A DNA stretch of 64,000 nucleotides. Source: 14-2 sp963628035 (GTDB taxonomy: Bacteria; Bacillota; Clostridia; Lachnospirales; Lachnospiraceae). Below the pieces are notes generated by a model that worked only from the letters and a program-made list of their open reading frames with translations, made no database searches and was not told the DNA's origin. The DNA is taken from positions 9,547 to 73,546 of the forward strand of contig CAVGED010000096.1 in NCBI GenBank assembly GCA_963628035.1. The letters are read 5' to 3'. Positions 24,934-33,584 of the stretch are shown in pieces; positions within the stretch are counted from its first letter, which is position 1; the number at the start of each line of letters is the position of its first letter. The position numbers and the translations under genes were made by a program.

Positions 24934-27603
24934 TTAGTGTGCGTCGTACCAGTTTTCCCCTGTGTCCATGCCAACTTCCAATGTCACCGCCAGGTCGGCT
25001 GCGCCCTCCATCTCCTTCTTCAGGATGGCCTTCACCTGCTCCAGTTCCTCCTTGGCCGTCTCGATCAGCAGTTCATCGTGAACCTGCAGGATCAGCCGGG
25101 ACTTAAGATTATGCTCCTTGAGCGCCCGGTTCACCCGCACCATGGCGATCTTAATAATGTCCGCCGCCGTCCCCTGGATGGGGGAATTCATGGCAATACG
25201 CTCCCCGAAGGATCGCTGCATGAAATTGCTGGAGGAAATCTCCGGCACCGGCCGCCGCCGCCCGAACATGGTGGTCACATAGCCCCGCTCCTTCGCCTCC
25301 GCCACCTGTCTGTCTAAAAATTCCTTGACACCGGGGTAGGTCTTAAAATACTGTTCGATATATTCCCCTGCCTCCTTGCGGGTGATACTGAGATCCTGAC
25401 TCAATCCAAAGGAACTGATCCCGTACACGATCCCGAAGTTCACAGCCTTGGCATTGCGGCGCTGCAAATCCGTCACCTCATCAAAGGGCGTGTGGAACAC
25501 CTGGGAAGCGGTCATACGGTGAATGTCCTGGGCCTGCCTATAAGCCTCGATGAGATTCTTATCCTGTGACATGTGCGCCAGCACACGCAACTCGATCTGG
25601 GAATAGTCCGCGTCCACAAACACATAACCCTCCGCAGGCACGAAAACCTTCCTTATAAGTCTTCCGATCTCCATGCGGATGGGAATATTCTGCAGGTTCG
25701 GCTCCGTGCTGCTGATCCGCCCGGTGGCCGTAATGGTCTGGTTGAAGCTGCTGTGGATCCGGCCATCCTCCCGGATATACACCGCAAGTCCGTCCGCGTA
25801 GGTGGATTTCAGCTTGGTCAACTGCCGATATTCCAGTATTTTTGACACGATGGGATAATCCGGTGCCAGCTTCTCCAGGACATCTGCTGCCGTGGAATAC
25901 CCGGTCTTCGTCTTTTTCCCGTAAGGCATTTCCAATTTATCAAATAGGATCACGCCCAGCTGCTTGGGCGAATTAATATTGAACTCTTCCCCGGCTTCGG
26001 CATAGATCTCCTTCTCGATCTGTTCGATCTTCACCGCCAGTTCCCGGCTGTACACCTTAAGCTCATCCGGGCGCACCAGCACTCCGGCCTGCTCCATGTC
26101 GAAAAGCGTAAATACCAGCGGCATCTCCACTGTCTCAAAGAGGCTGTGCATTCCGGTCTCTGTAAGCTGGCTCTCGATTGTCTCCCAGGACTTGTACGCC
26201 GTATAGCAGGCAAAACACACCCACTGTAAAAAGGCTCCCTCCTGCTCCTTATAGGCTTTCCCTGCAGGTGTCTTGCCAAGAAGATCCGTCCGGGAAGGCG
26301 CCATCAGCTGGCAGTAATCCTTGGCAATATCCTCATATGGATATTCGCTTTTCAAGGGATTCAGAAGGTAAGCTCCGATCTGGACATCCACCAGTCGTTC
26401 TCTCCCGGCACTTTCCAGGAATTCCTTGGAGAAAAATACCAGCTGCGACTTCAGATCCAGGGTTATGGCACAGGTAGCGCTTCCGCTGCCGCCCCCCGTC
26501 ACCAGCTCTTCCAGACGCATGCACAGGTAGTCCGCTGTCACAAAGCCCTCCGCTGCCAGGAAATAGATATCCTCGTCCCCGAAGGCAAGCCCCAGCCCCA
26601 GCAGCATTCCGTCCTCATCCGGGACCAGGAGGAAGCCCGCTTTCTCCTGCGTCTTTGCCTTGGCAAAAACTGCCTCAGCCTCATCCAGCATGGTTATCTT
26701 CTTAAAATACTGCTCCACCGGATTGGCCGGGGCAGTCATTTCAAAACGCCCCAGCATATTTTTGAATTCCAGCTCCTTGAACATGAGATAGGCTTCCTGG
26801 GTATAGAGATTTCCAAGCTTCGCCGTGGCCAGGTCATAGGGCAGTTCACAGTCCGTCTCAATGGTAGCCAGCGTCTTGCTCATCTGCGCCATGTCATAAT
26901 GCTCCTTTAAGGCTTCTCTGGCCCGGTTTGGCTTAATCTCCTCCACATGCGCGTATGCATTCTCAATACTCCCATAGGCCGCGATGAGGCTGATTGCCGT
27001 CTTCTCCCCGATCCCCGGCACACCGGGGATGTTGTCTGAGGAATCCCCCATCAGTGCCTTCACATCGATGAACTCCGTGGGTGTCACCTGATAGGCTGCC
27101 TTCACGTCGGCTGCGTAATAATCCTCGATCTCCGTGCCGGTCCGCTTCGTCTTGGGAATACGGATCTTGATATGCTCCGTGGCTAACTGTAACAGATCCC
27201 GGTCACCGGAGACCAGAGAGACAGAAAGCCCCGCGGCCTCACTGCGCCTGGCAATGGTTCCCAAGATATCGTCAGCCTCGTAGCCTTCCCGCTCCACGAT
27301 AACGACCCCCATGGCCTTTAAGACCTCCTTCATCACCGGCACCTGCTGGCGAAGCTCTTCCGCCATGGGTTTCCTGGTTCCCTTGTATTCCGCATACATC
27401 TTGTGCCGGAAGGTGGGTGCGTGGACGTCAAAGGCCACGGTCAGATAGTCCGGCTTCTCTTCCTCCAGAATCTTGAACAGGATATTGAGAAAGCCGTAAA
27501 CCGCGTTGGTGTGCAGACCTGCGGAGTTAGTCAGATCCGGCAGACCGTAAAAGGCACGGTTAAGAATGCTGTGTCCGTCAATCAATACTATTTTTTCGCT
27601 CAT
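24934..27603 (-). CDS. polA: DNA polymerase I, proofreading domain apparently inactive
   Basis: Removes RNA primers and fills gaps. The 889-residue protein has an N-terminal 5' nuclease (1-290, with FDVHAPTFRHKMYAEYKGTR and GDSSDNIPGVPGIGEKTA), an exonuclease-like middle domain and the polymerase domain (500-889). The polymerase shows motif A DYSQIELRVLAH, motif B RRNAKAVNFGIVYG and motif C QVHDELLIE. In the middle domain the DxE of motif Exo I and the aspartate of Exo II are not found, as in many Gram-positive Pol I enzymes, so 3'-5' proofreading is likely lost. The ATG at 27603 has AGGAGG nearby. Confidence 0.96.
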   Translation of the reverse strand: MSEKIVLIDGHSILNRAFYGLPDLTNSAGLHTNAVYGFLNILFKILEEEKPDYLTVAFDVHAPTFRHKMYAEYKGTRKPMAEELRQQVPVMKEVLKAMGVVIVEREGYEADDILGTIARRSEAAGLSVSLVSGDRDLLQLATEHIKIRIPKTKRTGTEIEDYYAADVKAAYQVTPTEFIDVKALMGDSSDNIPGVPGIGEKTAISLIAAYGSIENAYAHVEEIKPNRAREALKEHYDMAQMSKTLATIETDCELPYDLATAKLGNLYTQEAYLMFKELEFKNMLGRFEMTAPANPVEQYFKKITMLDEAEAVFAKAKTQEKAGFLLVPDEDGMLLGLGLAFGDEDIYFLAAEGFVTADYLCMRLEELVTGGGSGSATCAITLDLKSQLVFFSKEFLESAGRERLVDVQIGAYLLNPLKSEYPYEDIAKDYCQLMAPSRTDLLGKTPAGKAYKEQEGAFLQWVCFACYTAYKSWETIESQLTETGMHSLFETVEMPLVFTLFDMEQAGVLVRPDELKVYSRELAVKIEQIEKEIYAEAGEEFNINSPKQLGVILFDKLEMPYGKKTKTGYSTAADVLEKLAPDYPIVSKILEYRQLTKLKSTYADGLAVYIREDGRIHSSFNQTITATGRISSTEPNLQNIPIRMEIGRLIRKVFVPAEGYVFVDADYSQIELRVLAHMSQDKNLIEAYRQAQDIHRMTASQVFHTPFDEVTDLQRRNAKAVNFGIVYGISSFGLSQDLSITRKEAGEYIEQYFKTYPGVKEFLDRQVAEAKERGYVTTMFGRRRPVPEISSSNFMQRSFGERIAMNSPIQGTAADIIKIAMVRVNRALKEHNLKSRLILQVHDELLIETAKEELEQVKAILKKEMEGAADLAVTLEVGMDTGENWYDAH

Positions 27604-27631
27604 AGAAGCCTCCTGATTTGTTCCTGTTCCC

Positions 27632-27660
27632 ATTCTACTATTTCTGGCGGATTCTAGCAA
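27632..27660 (-). promoter_or_regulatory. Sigma-A promoter of polA
   Basis: Minus strand TTGCTA (27655-27660), 17-bp spacer, TAGAAT (27632-27637), about 30 bp before the polA start codon. Confidence 0.65.
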
Positions 27661-27720
27661 GTGAAAAATGCATTGTTCTCTCACAGCAGCGTCTTCGCAC
27701 TTCACAGTTTACCATGAACA

Positions 27721-27757
27721 ACCGGAGGCGCCTGCCTTTAAAGGCATGCCCTCCGGG
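27721..27757 (-). terminator. Hairpin after the multicopper oxidase gene
   Basis: Minus strand ACCCGGAGG pairs with CCTCCGGT, with an inner palindrome GCCTTTAAAGGC, six bases after the oxidase stop codon. The following T-run is weak (TTGTTC), so it may be an inefficient terminator or mRNA-protecting stem. Confidence 0.5.
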
Positions 27758-27762
27758 TCCTC

Positions 27763-30700
27763 TTATCTCTTAAATCTCCCCATCACCCGTCTGCAGACCT
27801 CCCGGCACTTGCAGCCAAGCCCATGCTTCATCACCCGCAGGATCCCCCACATACCGGACTCCACATCCCACTTCAGCGTTCCGGAGCGATAGAGATAATC
27901 CCCGGGACAGGACGCGCCGCAGGTGGGCTCTATCTCATAATTGCCGCCGATACTGACAGCTCCCTGCAGGGGGATCACCCTGGAAAACGGATCCGCTGAC
28001 TGCTCCGCCCACACGTGGCCGTGAATGGTGAAGCCTACGTTGCGCGGCTTGTCGGCAGGCATCACCGCACGGAACAACACCCGTTCCCCGGAATAGGTCA
28101 TAAAGACAGGGGTTGCCGGATCACCGTGCACTCTGCTGCTGAACACCCTGGATATGTGTTCATCCCGCAGAAGGCGGTTGTAAAAGCGCTCGGAGCGGTA
28201 ATTATAGCCCTTCTCCCCGGTATCCTCATCATCCACGCCCTCTCCGTCATCCGTCGCAGTCTTGATCAATTCATCATTGATATCCAGAAGGCGGATTCCA
28301 TTCTGGATAAATACTGCAAACTCCCGGAAAGTATCCTTCCCCGGTGCAGTGACAACTGCCTGCTCCCCGTAAGCTTCCCGCTGCCTTGCCGCCCGGCGCT
28401 TCCATCGGCTCCGAGCCGTCTCGGTCACCGCCTGCTCCCTGTACTGCTCACCAACCCCCGGCATGCTCTTATACCATCTCGCCCCGGCCGGTTCAATGAT
28501 GATCATCCCAAACAAGCCATGATAACGATGGTTTCTCATATCGCCAAAGGACTGCAGGATACAGGCACCATACTCACGATCCGCATACCACAGATATTTC
28601 CGGCTCTCGCCGGGCCCCACCGTCTGTTCCCGGTTATTGCAGCCCACATTGATACCGGAATCCGTCGTGTCATAATGCAGGAACTGCGGATTTAGTGACA
28701 CCCGCATAGAGGGCTTATATTCCCGATCCAGCGGCACCCGCGGATAGTCAAAATAAGGCACCTCATTCTCGAATAGATTGTGCAGCGTAACCTCGATCCA
28801 CTCTCCCACATTGGCCCGCAGGATCAGCGGTTTCACCTCCTGCTTGCCGCAGCGGATCATCTCCACATCCTCCGCAGGCACAAACACCAGTCCATCGGGA
28901 TCATGGTCTCCGTACCGATTGTACTGGATATCGGTCTGAATGGCGGCAACCTCGTATTTTCGGATAACCGCATTCATACCGGGGCAGGGCGGCAGCGGAA
29001 GGATACGCGCTCTTCCCTGGCACAAGGGCTTTAAGCAAGGCTGTTCCCGTTCATAGGCTCTTATGATTCCCCAGAGCCCCAGCCACACATCGTCAATCCC
29101 ACCGTAATAATAGAGATAATCCCCGCTTCCATAAGGCTTATCGATGCGGAAATTAAAGGCCTCGGAGATGCCGATGGTCTGGGCTGCCGCCAATGGCGAA
29201 TGGCTGTCATTTAATTCCTTCTGCCAGTACATGCCCGTAAGATTAAAGGAATGCTGCTCCTCATGGGCGCCGTCCAGAAGCCGCAGCAGCATCTCATCCC
29301 CCGGATATGTCTCCAGGATCGGCGTTGCCGGATCTCCGTGAACCAGTGAGCTAAACAGATATGCGGCATCCTCGCAGCAGGAAAGCCGTTCCGGCATGGG
29401 CTCACACCGATAGTTGATCCCCATCACCCCCGGATCGTCATGGCCGCCCGGAACCTCCGGCGGATTTAAGGGGTTCCCGTCCCGGTCAAACAGAAAGGCA
29501 AAGTCATGGACGAAAAGTGCAAATTCCCGGAAGGAACTGCCATCACGTCGTCTTATCACCGCCTTCATTCCGCAGGACAGCGCTTCCCCGGTGCGGATAT
29601 CGTGAAAGGTCGCCCCCGCCTCCTCGACAAGAAGTGCGCCAAACACGCCATGCATCTGATGGGAATTGGCAAACAGGTGATCATGGAAAAATACCGTATT
29701 CAACTGTGTATCCGCGAAGAAACGTTCGATCAGCGTCTCGTATTTCCGCGCCCCGGCAATATTGTTCCAACCGTTGGCTGCGCCGTCGGACACAATGGTG
29801 TCAAACTTCACCAGATGGATATGATATCCTACGATGTCCGTGATGGTTTCCATCTGGAAGGGACTCTCCATCAGCATCTCCGGCAGCAGGTTGGTAAGCC
29901 GGATCTCTATACAATCCCCTGCGTTGACCCGGATCACCAGCGGCTCGACCTGGATCTTCTGGCACTCCACCTCGCGGATATATGTCTCCAGACCGCCGTG
30001 ACGTTCCAGCTCCTCCTTTGTCACGAAGAATCTTCCCTGCGGATCATGCCATCCAAACTTGTTATACGTGATCCTTGCCTGTACAAGGGCGATCTCGAAC
30101 AATTTGATCTTCTGTGCATCAACAACATCCTCTGTTCCTTTCCCTTCCTCTTCCGCAGTTCCGCCATTTAGACCTTCTGCACTCCCGCCCGCATGACAGG
30201 GACAGCTCTCCGTATACAGCGCACCCGGTGCAAAGCACTCCACGAAATTGGCCTGCTCCAGCGGTATCGGCTCGATCTTGTTGCTGCCATCCGGATTCAG
30301 AATACCCAGCGGCGGCTGTAAAGGCCGCTCCCCGAAGATACCGTTGATGAAATTTGGATAGCCGGGATGCTCCGCATCCTTTCCCGGCGGCAACGGCCGA
30401 TCTCGCAAGGGCATAAGCGGCGGGATCCTGACGCCGTCCGGCAACTGTCCGCTTCCGTCCTGGAGACGATCATACACCCGCCACAGCGTCCACATTCCTT
30501 CGTGAAAATGAGGATACAGATGACAATGGAAGATCGCATCGCCGATCATTCCGTTGAGGCTTCCCGCCCCATGAAGGATGTCCAGCGTATAGCATTCCTG
30601 GGGACTGATGGATATGGAATCTATGATGTTGGAGCGCTCATTCTCCCCTTCCAGCCGCCACTGATGGTTGTGCAGATGAAACACATGGGTCTCCTTGATC

Positions 30701-31626
30701 CCGCCGTGAACCAGACGGATCCTGGCCGGATCCCCCACATAAGCCTTCAGGATCGGCGGCGCCGGATCCCCATATACCCAGGAGCTCATAGAGATATCTT
30801 CCCCGCTGTCCGCTGAATTGTCCATTGCTCCATCCATTTCACCGTCCACCGCAAACGTCTCCGGCAGTCCCATCTCATCCCCATGATCTTCGGAATGCCC
30901 GGTCAGCGGCATACGGTTGCGCATAGGCTCGGAACGATAACTGATTCCGGTAGTTGCTGACGGCAGCCCGGTATGGGGGTCTGTCGGCTGCTCCCCAGCC
31001 TTATTCTTAACCTCCAGCTCGTCATGGAAAAAAACTGCATATTCCCGGAAGGCCTTCTGCCCCGGTGTATAAATATCTGCAAAAAGTCCGCTCTCAAGAG
31101 GCTCCCCATCTTCCGGATCCAGCCAGACAGCCTCCGACGGCTCCACGATGATGGCGCCGAACAGCCCGTGTACATTGGTTCCTTCCTCCCCGCTTCTGGT
31201 ATCTCCCATATCGCTAAACAGGAACACTCCTTCCTGATCTGCATACCAGCAATAGGTGATCTCACGGTCCGTTGTGGTATCCGGATTGTTGCCTACGCTG
31301 GCCCCGTCGGAGGTCCGCACGTCATAGGACAGCCCCTGCACATGCATGGACAGTCTCCGGGACAGGCTATGGGAGAAATGAACCAGGATCCGGTCCCCCA
31401 GATTGGCACGGATCACCAATGGCTGCACGCACTTTACCGGCTGGGGAGGGTCGAAAAGGAAAGCCTCCTCTGCCTCTCTTCGCACCGTCTCTGCGTCCTG
31501 ACTTAACACATACAATAATCCATCCGGATCATGATCCCCAAAACGATTGTACACGATGGGAATCTCTATCGCTTCGACCCGGAATACCCGCTCCTTTTTT
31601 GTGCGATCATAATGACACAATTCCAT
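27763..31626 (-). CDS. Giant six-cupredoxin multicopper oxidase, MnxG-like
   Basis: A 1287-residue protein made of three repeats of about 430 residues. Each opens with a variant of YNRFGDHDPDG and holds two cupredoxin-like domains. Repeat 1 carries HxxHxH (His314, 317, 319) and the type 1 site HCHxxxHxxxxM (His367, Cys368, His369, His373, Met378). Repeat 2 carries the two HxH motifs (His602/604 and His648/650). Repeat 3 has only remnants. The set is complete for one type 1 and one trinuclear site, but the order is reversed relative to laccases. Six domains resemble ceruloplasmin and the spore manganese oxidase MnxG. There is no signal peptide; the C-terminus is cysteine- and arginine-rich. 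The start at 31626 lies 10 bp after the DUF2935 stop. Substrate is unknown; Mn(II) or phenolics are guesses. Confidence 0.85.
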   Translation of the reverse strand: MELCHYDRTKKERVFRVEAIEIPIVYNRFGDHDPDGLLYVLSQDAETVRREAEEAFLFDPPQPVKCVQPLVIRANLGDRILVHFSHSLSRRLSMHVQGLSYDVRTSDGASVGNNPDTTTDREITYCWYADQEGVFLFSDMGDTRSGEEGTNVHGLFGAIIVEPSEAVWLDPEDGEPLESGLFADIYTPGQKAFREYAVFFHDELEVKNKAGEQPTDPHTGLPSATTGISYRSEPMRNRMPLTGHSEDHGDEMGLPETFAVDGEMDGAMDNSADSGEDISMSSWVYGDPAPPILKAYVGDPARIRLVHGGIKETHVFHLHNHQWRLEGENERSNIIDSISISPQECYTLDILHGAGSLNGMIGDAIFHCHLYPHFHEGMWTLWRVYDRLQDGSGQLPDGVRIPPLMPLRDRPLPPGKDAEHPGYPNFINGIFGERPLQPPLGILNPDGSNKIEPIPLEQANFVECFAPGALYTESCPCHAGGSAEGLNGGTAEEEGKGTEDVVDAQKIKLFEIALVQARITYNKFGWHDPQGRFFVTKEELERHGGLETYIREVECQKIQVEPLVIRVNAGDCIEIRLTNLLPEMLMESPFQMETITDIVGYHIHLVKFDTIVSDGAANGWNNIAGARKYETLIERFFADTQLNTVFFHDHLFANSHQMHGVFGALLVEEAGATFHDIRTGEALSCGMKAVIRRRDGSSFREFALFVHDFAFLFDRDGNPLNPPEVPGGHDDPGVMGINYRCEPMPERLSCCEDAAYLFSSLVHGDPATPILETYPGDEMLLRLLDGAHEEQHSFNLTGMYWQKELNDSHSPLAAAQTIGISEAFNFRIDKPYGSGDYLYYYGGIDDVWLGLWGIIRAYEREQPCLKPLCQGRARILPLPPCPGMNAVIRKYEVAAIQTDIQYNRYGDHDPDGLVFVPAEDVEMIRCGKQEVKPLILRANVGEWIEVTLHNLFENEVPYFDYPRVPLDREYKPSMRVSLNPQFLHYDTTDSGINVGCNNREQTVGPGESRKYLWYADREYGACILQSFGDMRNHRYHGLFGMIIIEPAGARWYKSMPGVGEQYREQAVTETARSRWKRRAARQREAYGEQAVVTAPGKDTFREFAVFIQNGIRLLDINDELIKTATDDGEGVDDEDTGEKGYNYRSERFYNRLLRDEHISRVFSSRVHGDPATPVFMTYSGERVLFRAVMPADKPRNVGFTIHGHVWAEQSADPFSRVIPLQGAVSIGGNYEIEPTCGASCPGDYLYRSGTLKWDVESGMWGILRVMKHGLGCKCREVCRRVMGRFKR

Positions 31627-31636
31627 GGCCGTCCCC

Positions 31637-32530
31637 TCACCCTTCCAGGATCCGCAGATAATGGTTGGCTTCCCGCAGCACATGATCCGCCAGCAGCGGC
31701 AGAATGATGGATGTGATCTCGCACCCGTTGATCCCCTTGGCACCGGCTGCCTTGAAGTCCCGATAGCGCTCTGTCTCCTGCTTCGTCCGAGCCGTCAGCT
31801 CTGCCATAGTCCTTTCATCCGCCTCCCTGGCCGCCGTAAGCAGCACGGCATATTCCTTGGAGAATTCATCCGCCGTGGCAATCAACGCCGCCTCCGATGG
31901 ATCTAAGAGTCCCCGGATGAACAGCGCATGCTCCATCATGATCTGATTCCAGAACACCTCCAGCTCCTGCATATCTCTGGGACAGAGCATGCCAAACCGC
32001 TCCAGATGGAGCAAGAACGACTGGTACAGCTTCGCCTCCCGGGTAATATGCTTAAGCAGCAGCGGGTAATTGGTAGTATAAAGATCGCATTTAAGCATCC
32101 CCTCCAGCGCCTCCTCCTTCAGACGGATCAGCCCTGCAAGCAGCTGAAGTGCCCGCTGATTGAGTCTCCGAATCTTCCGCCGCAGTTCGCTGTAAACACC
32201 CCCGCCCGCCAGAGGACGCAGCCGCTGCTCCGCCAGCGTGATCTCGGAATCGATGGGAATCCCTGTGTATTGAACTGTCTTCTTCTCAGCAAACAGCGTA
32301 AAGGGTGTCACTACTTCCCCGGAGTCTAGAACCTCCTGGCGCACATTTCCATCGCTGACTGCGACCACCTCCGCCAGAAACCGCTCAAACTCCTCCCGAA
32401 ACCACTGGGCACGCCGAATCCATTCCGTCTCCTTGGCCGGAAATCCTGCCTCCAAGAACAGCGAATGCTCCTTCATGATCCTTCCGAAAAACAAATGTGT
32501 CTCCAGAGACTGTACCATATATAATTCCAT
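31637..32530 (-). CDS. DUF2935 (CotB-like) protein, duplicated four-helix bundle
   Basis: A 297-residue all-helical protein made of two similar halves. The first half has Glu21-His22 in MKEHSLFLEAGF and ends with HITREAKLY (about residue 160). The second repeats these as MMEHALFIRGLL and HVLREANHY near the C-terminus. The paired E-H and HxxRE elements look like ferritin-type metal ligands, though metal binding is inference. This is the DUF2935 family, which as I recall is labelled CotB-like after a Clostridioides difficile spore coat protein. It is followed after 10 bp by the multicopper oxidase, so the two form one operon. Its ribosome site lies inside a long hairpin. Confidence 0.82.
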   Translation of the reverse strand: MELYMVQSLETHLFFGRIMKEHSLFLEAGFPAKETEWIRRAQWFREEFERFLAEVVAVSDGNVRQEVLDSGEVVTPFTLFAEKKTVQYTGIPIDSEITLAEQRLRPLAGGGVYSELRRKIRRLNQRALQLLAGLIRLKEEALEGMLKCDLYTTNYPLLLKHITREAKLYQSFLLHLERFGMLCPRDMQELEVFWNQIMMEHALFIRGLLDPSEAALIATADEFSKEYAVLLTAAREADERTMAELTARTKQETERYRDFKAAGAKGINGCEITSIILPLLADHVLREANHYLRILEG

Positions 32531-32533
32531 AAA

Positions 32534-32584
32534 AATCCTCCTGTTTTTTGCACTTTTCTTACCATATGCAAAAACAGGAGGATT
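32534..32584 (-). promoter_or_regulatory. Hairpin enclosing the ribosome site of the DUF2935 gene
   Basis: On the minus strand AATCCTCCTGTTTTTGCA (32584-32567) pairs with TGCAAAAAACAGGAGGATT (32552-32534), one bulged A, around a 14-nt loop. The 3' arm contains the AGGAGG of the DUF2935 gene and is followed by TTT and the ATG. It starts 14 bp after the quinone oxidoreductase stop codon, so it may be that gene's terminator, a translation block, or both. The loop edge carries CATATGGTA (32560-32568), a match to the sigma-K type -10 CATAnnnTA; a TACA lies 18 bp upstream, slightly beyond normal spacing. Confidence 0.65.
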
Positions 32585-32597
32585 GCTGTATGTTTAA

Positions 32598-33584
32598 TTA
32601 TTTTTTTACCCTTAAAACAACCTTTCCAGTATTCTCAAAGCGTTCAAGCACTGCATGAGCCTCTTCTGCTTCCTCTATATCAAAAACCTTGTAGATGGAA
32701 GGCTTCATGCTTCCATCTTCAAAATACTTCCACATCTTCTCTGTGAGGGCATTTAAAATCTGTTCTTTCTCATCATTGGTCCGATTACGCAGCATACTGC
32801 CTACCAGATGCAATCCCTTCGTCAGGAGCGGTCGCAGCATGACATTCGTCTGAACTCCTGCCAGCGTGGAGATCACGACCCAGTATCCGCCGCGGGCCAT
32901 ATAAGGCATGGCTGCTCCAAGATCCTGTCCGGCAAGACAATCCATACAGACATTGACTGGCCTTCCCTCCTTCTCGAACCTTTCAAACGCTTCGGGAATA
33001 CTCTCCTTTTCCTGCACAATGATATAATCTGCACCCAAAGCTTTGATCTTTTCTGCGATCTCCTCGGTCTGAACGCTGGTAATCACCCGTGCACCTGCCG
33101 CTTTTCCCATGGGGATCGCCGCACTTGCAAGCCCGCTGGCTCCTGCTGCCACATACAGGGTCTCTCCCGCCTTCAGCTTCCCTTCTATAAATAAATTCAA
33201 ATAAGAAGTGGTATATGCCTCCGGGATTGCCGCCGCCGCTTCCGGGCTCATACCCTTTGGAATCGGCATAAGAAGCTGGTAGGGTATGGCTATCTTCTCG
33301 GCGTAGGCACCGCCGCCCACCAGGGCGCAGACCATATCGCCTACCTGAAAACGGCTTTTCTCTCTTGCTGTTTCACCCATTTCAATGATCTTCCCGGAAA
33401 GCTCCAGGCCCATCCAGGAAGGCCATCCCGCCGGCGATGGATAGGTTCCCTGCTTCTGCAAAAGATCCGCGCGATTCAGAGCCGTCGCATAGATCTCAAC
33501 GATCACCTTCTCCGGCTCTAAGACAGGCTCTTCCACTTCCGTCCAGACCAGATTCTTGTTTTCATCCACTAACATTGCTTTCAT
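32598..33584 (-). CDS. Medium-chain dehydrogenase, quinone oxidoreductase type
   Basis: A 328-residue NAD(P)H-dependent oxidoreductase of the zinc-free quinone reductase/PIG3 branch. It has an N-terminal GroES-like domain (residues 1-125) and a nucleotide-binding domain with VAAGASGLASAAIPMGKAAGARVI near 145-170. The classical zinc ligands are missing. The substrate is unknown; relatives reduce quinones or enones. Its start overlaps the end of the EamA transporter gene by about 20 bp, so they are coupled. It lies just upstream of the DUF2935/oxidase operon, but the intervening hairpin suggests a separate unit. Confidence 0.85.
   Translation of the reverse strand: MKAMLVDENKNLVWTEVEEPVLEPEKVIVEIYATALNRADLLQKQGTYPSPAGWPSWMGLELSGKIIEMGETAREKSRFQVGDMVCALVGGGAYAEKIAIPYQLLMPIPKGMSPEAAAAIPEAYTTSYLNLFIEGKLKAGETLYVAAGASGLASAAIPMGKAAGARVITSVQTEEIAEKIKALGADYIIVQEKESIPEAFERFEKEGRPVNVCMDCLAGQDLGAAMPYMARGGYWVVISTLAGVQTNVMLRPLLTKGLHLVGSMLRNRTNDEKEQILNALTEKMWKYFEDGSMKPSIYKVFDIEEAEEAHAVLERFENTGKVVLRVKK

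Noticed and set aside
31627..31743. 39-residue N-terminal extension of the multicopper oxidase
   Set aside because: It runs through the end of the DUF2935 gene and lacks family resemblance; the ATG at 31626 gives an N-terminus that leads directly into the first repeat.
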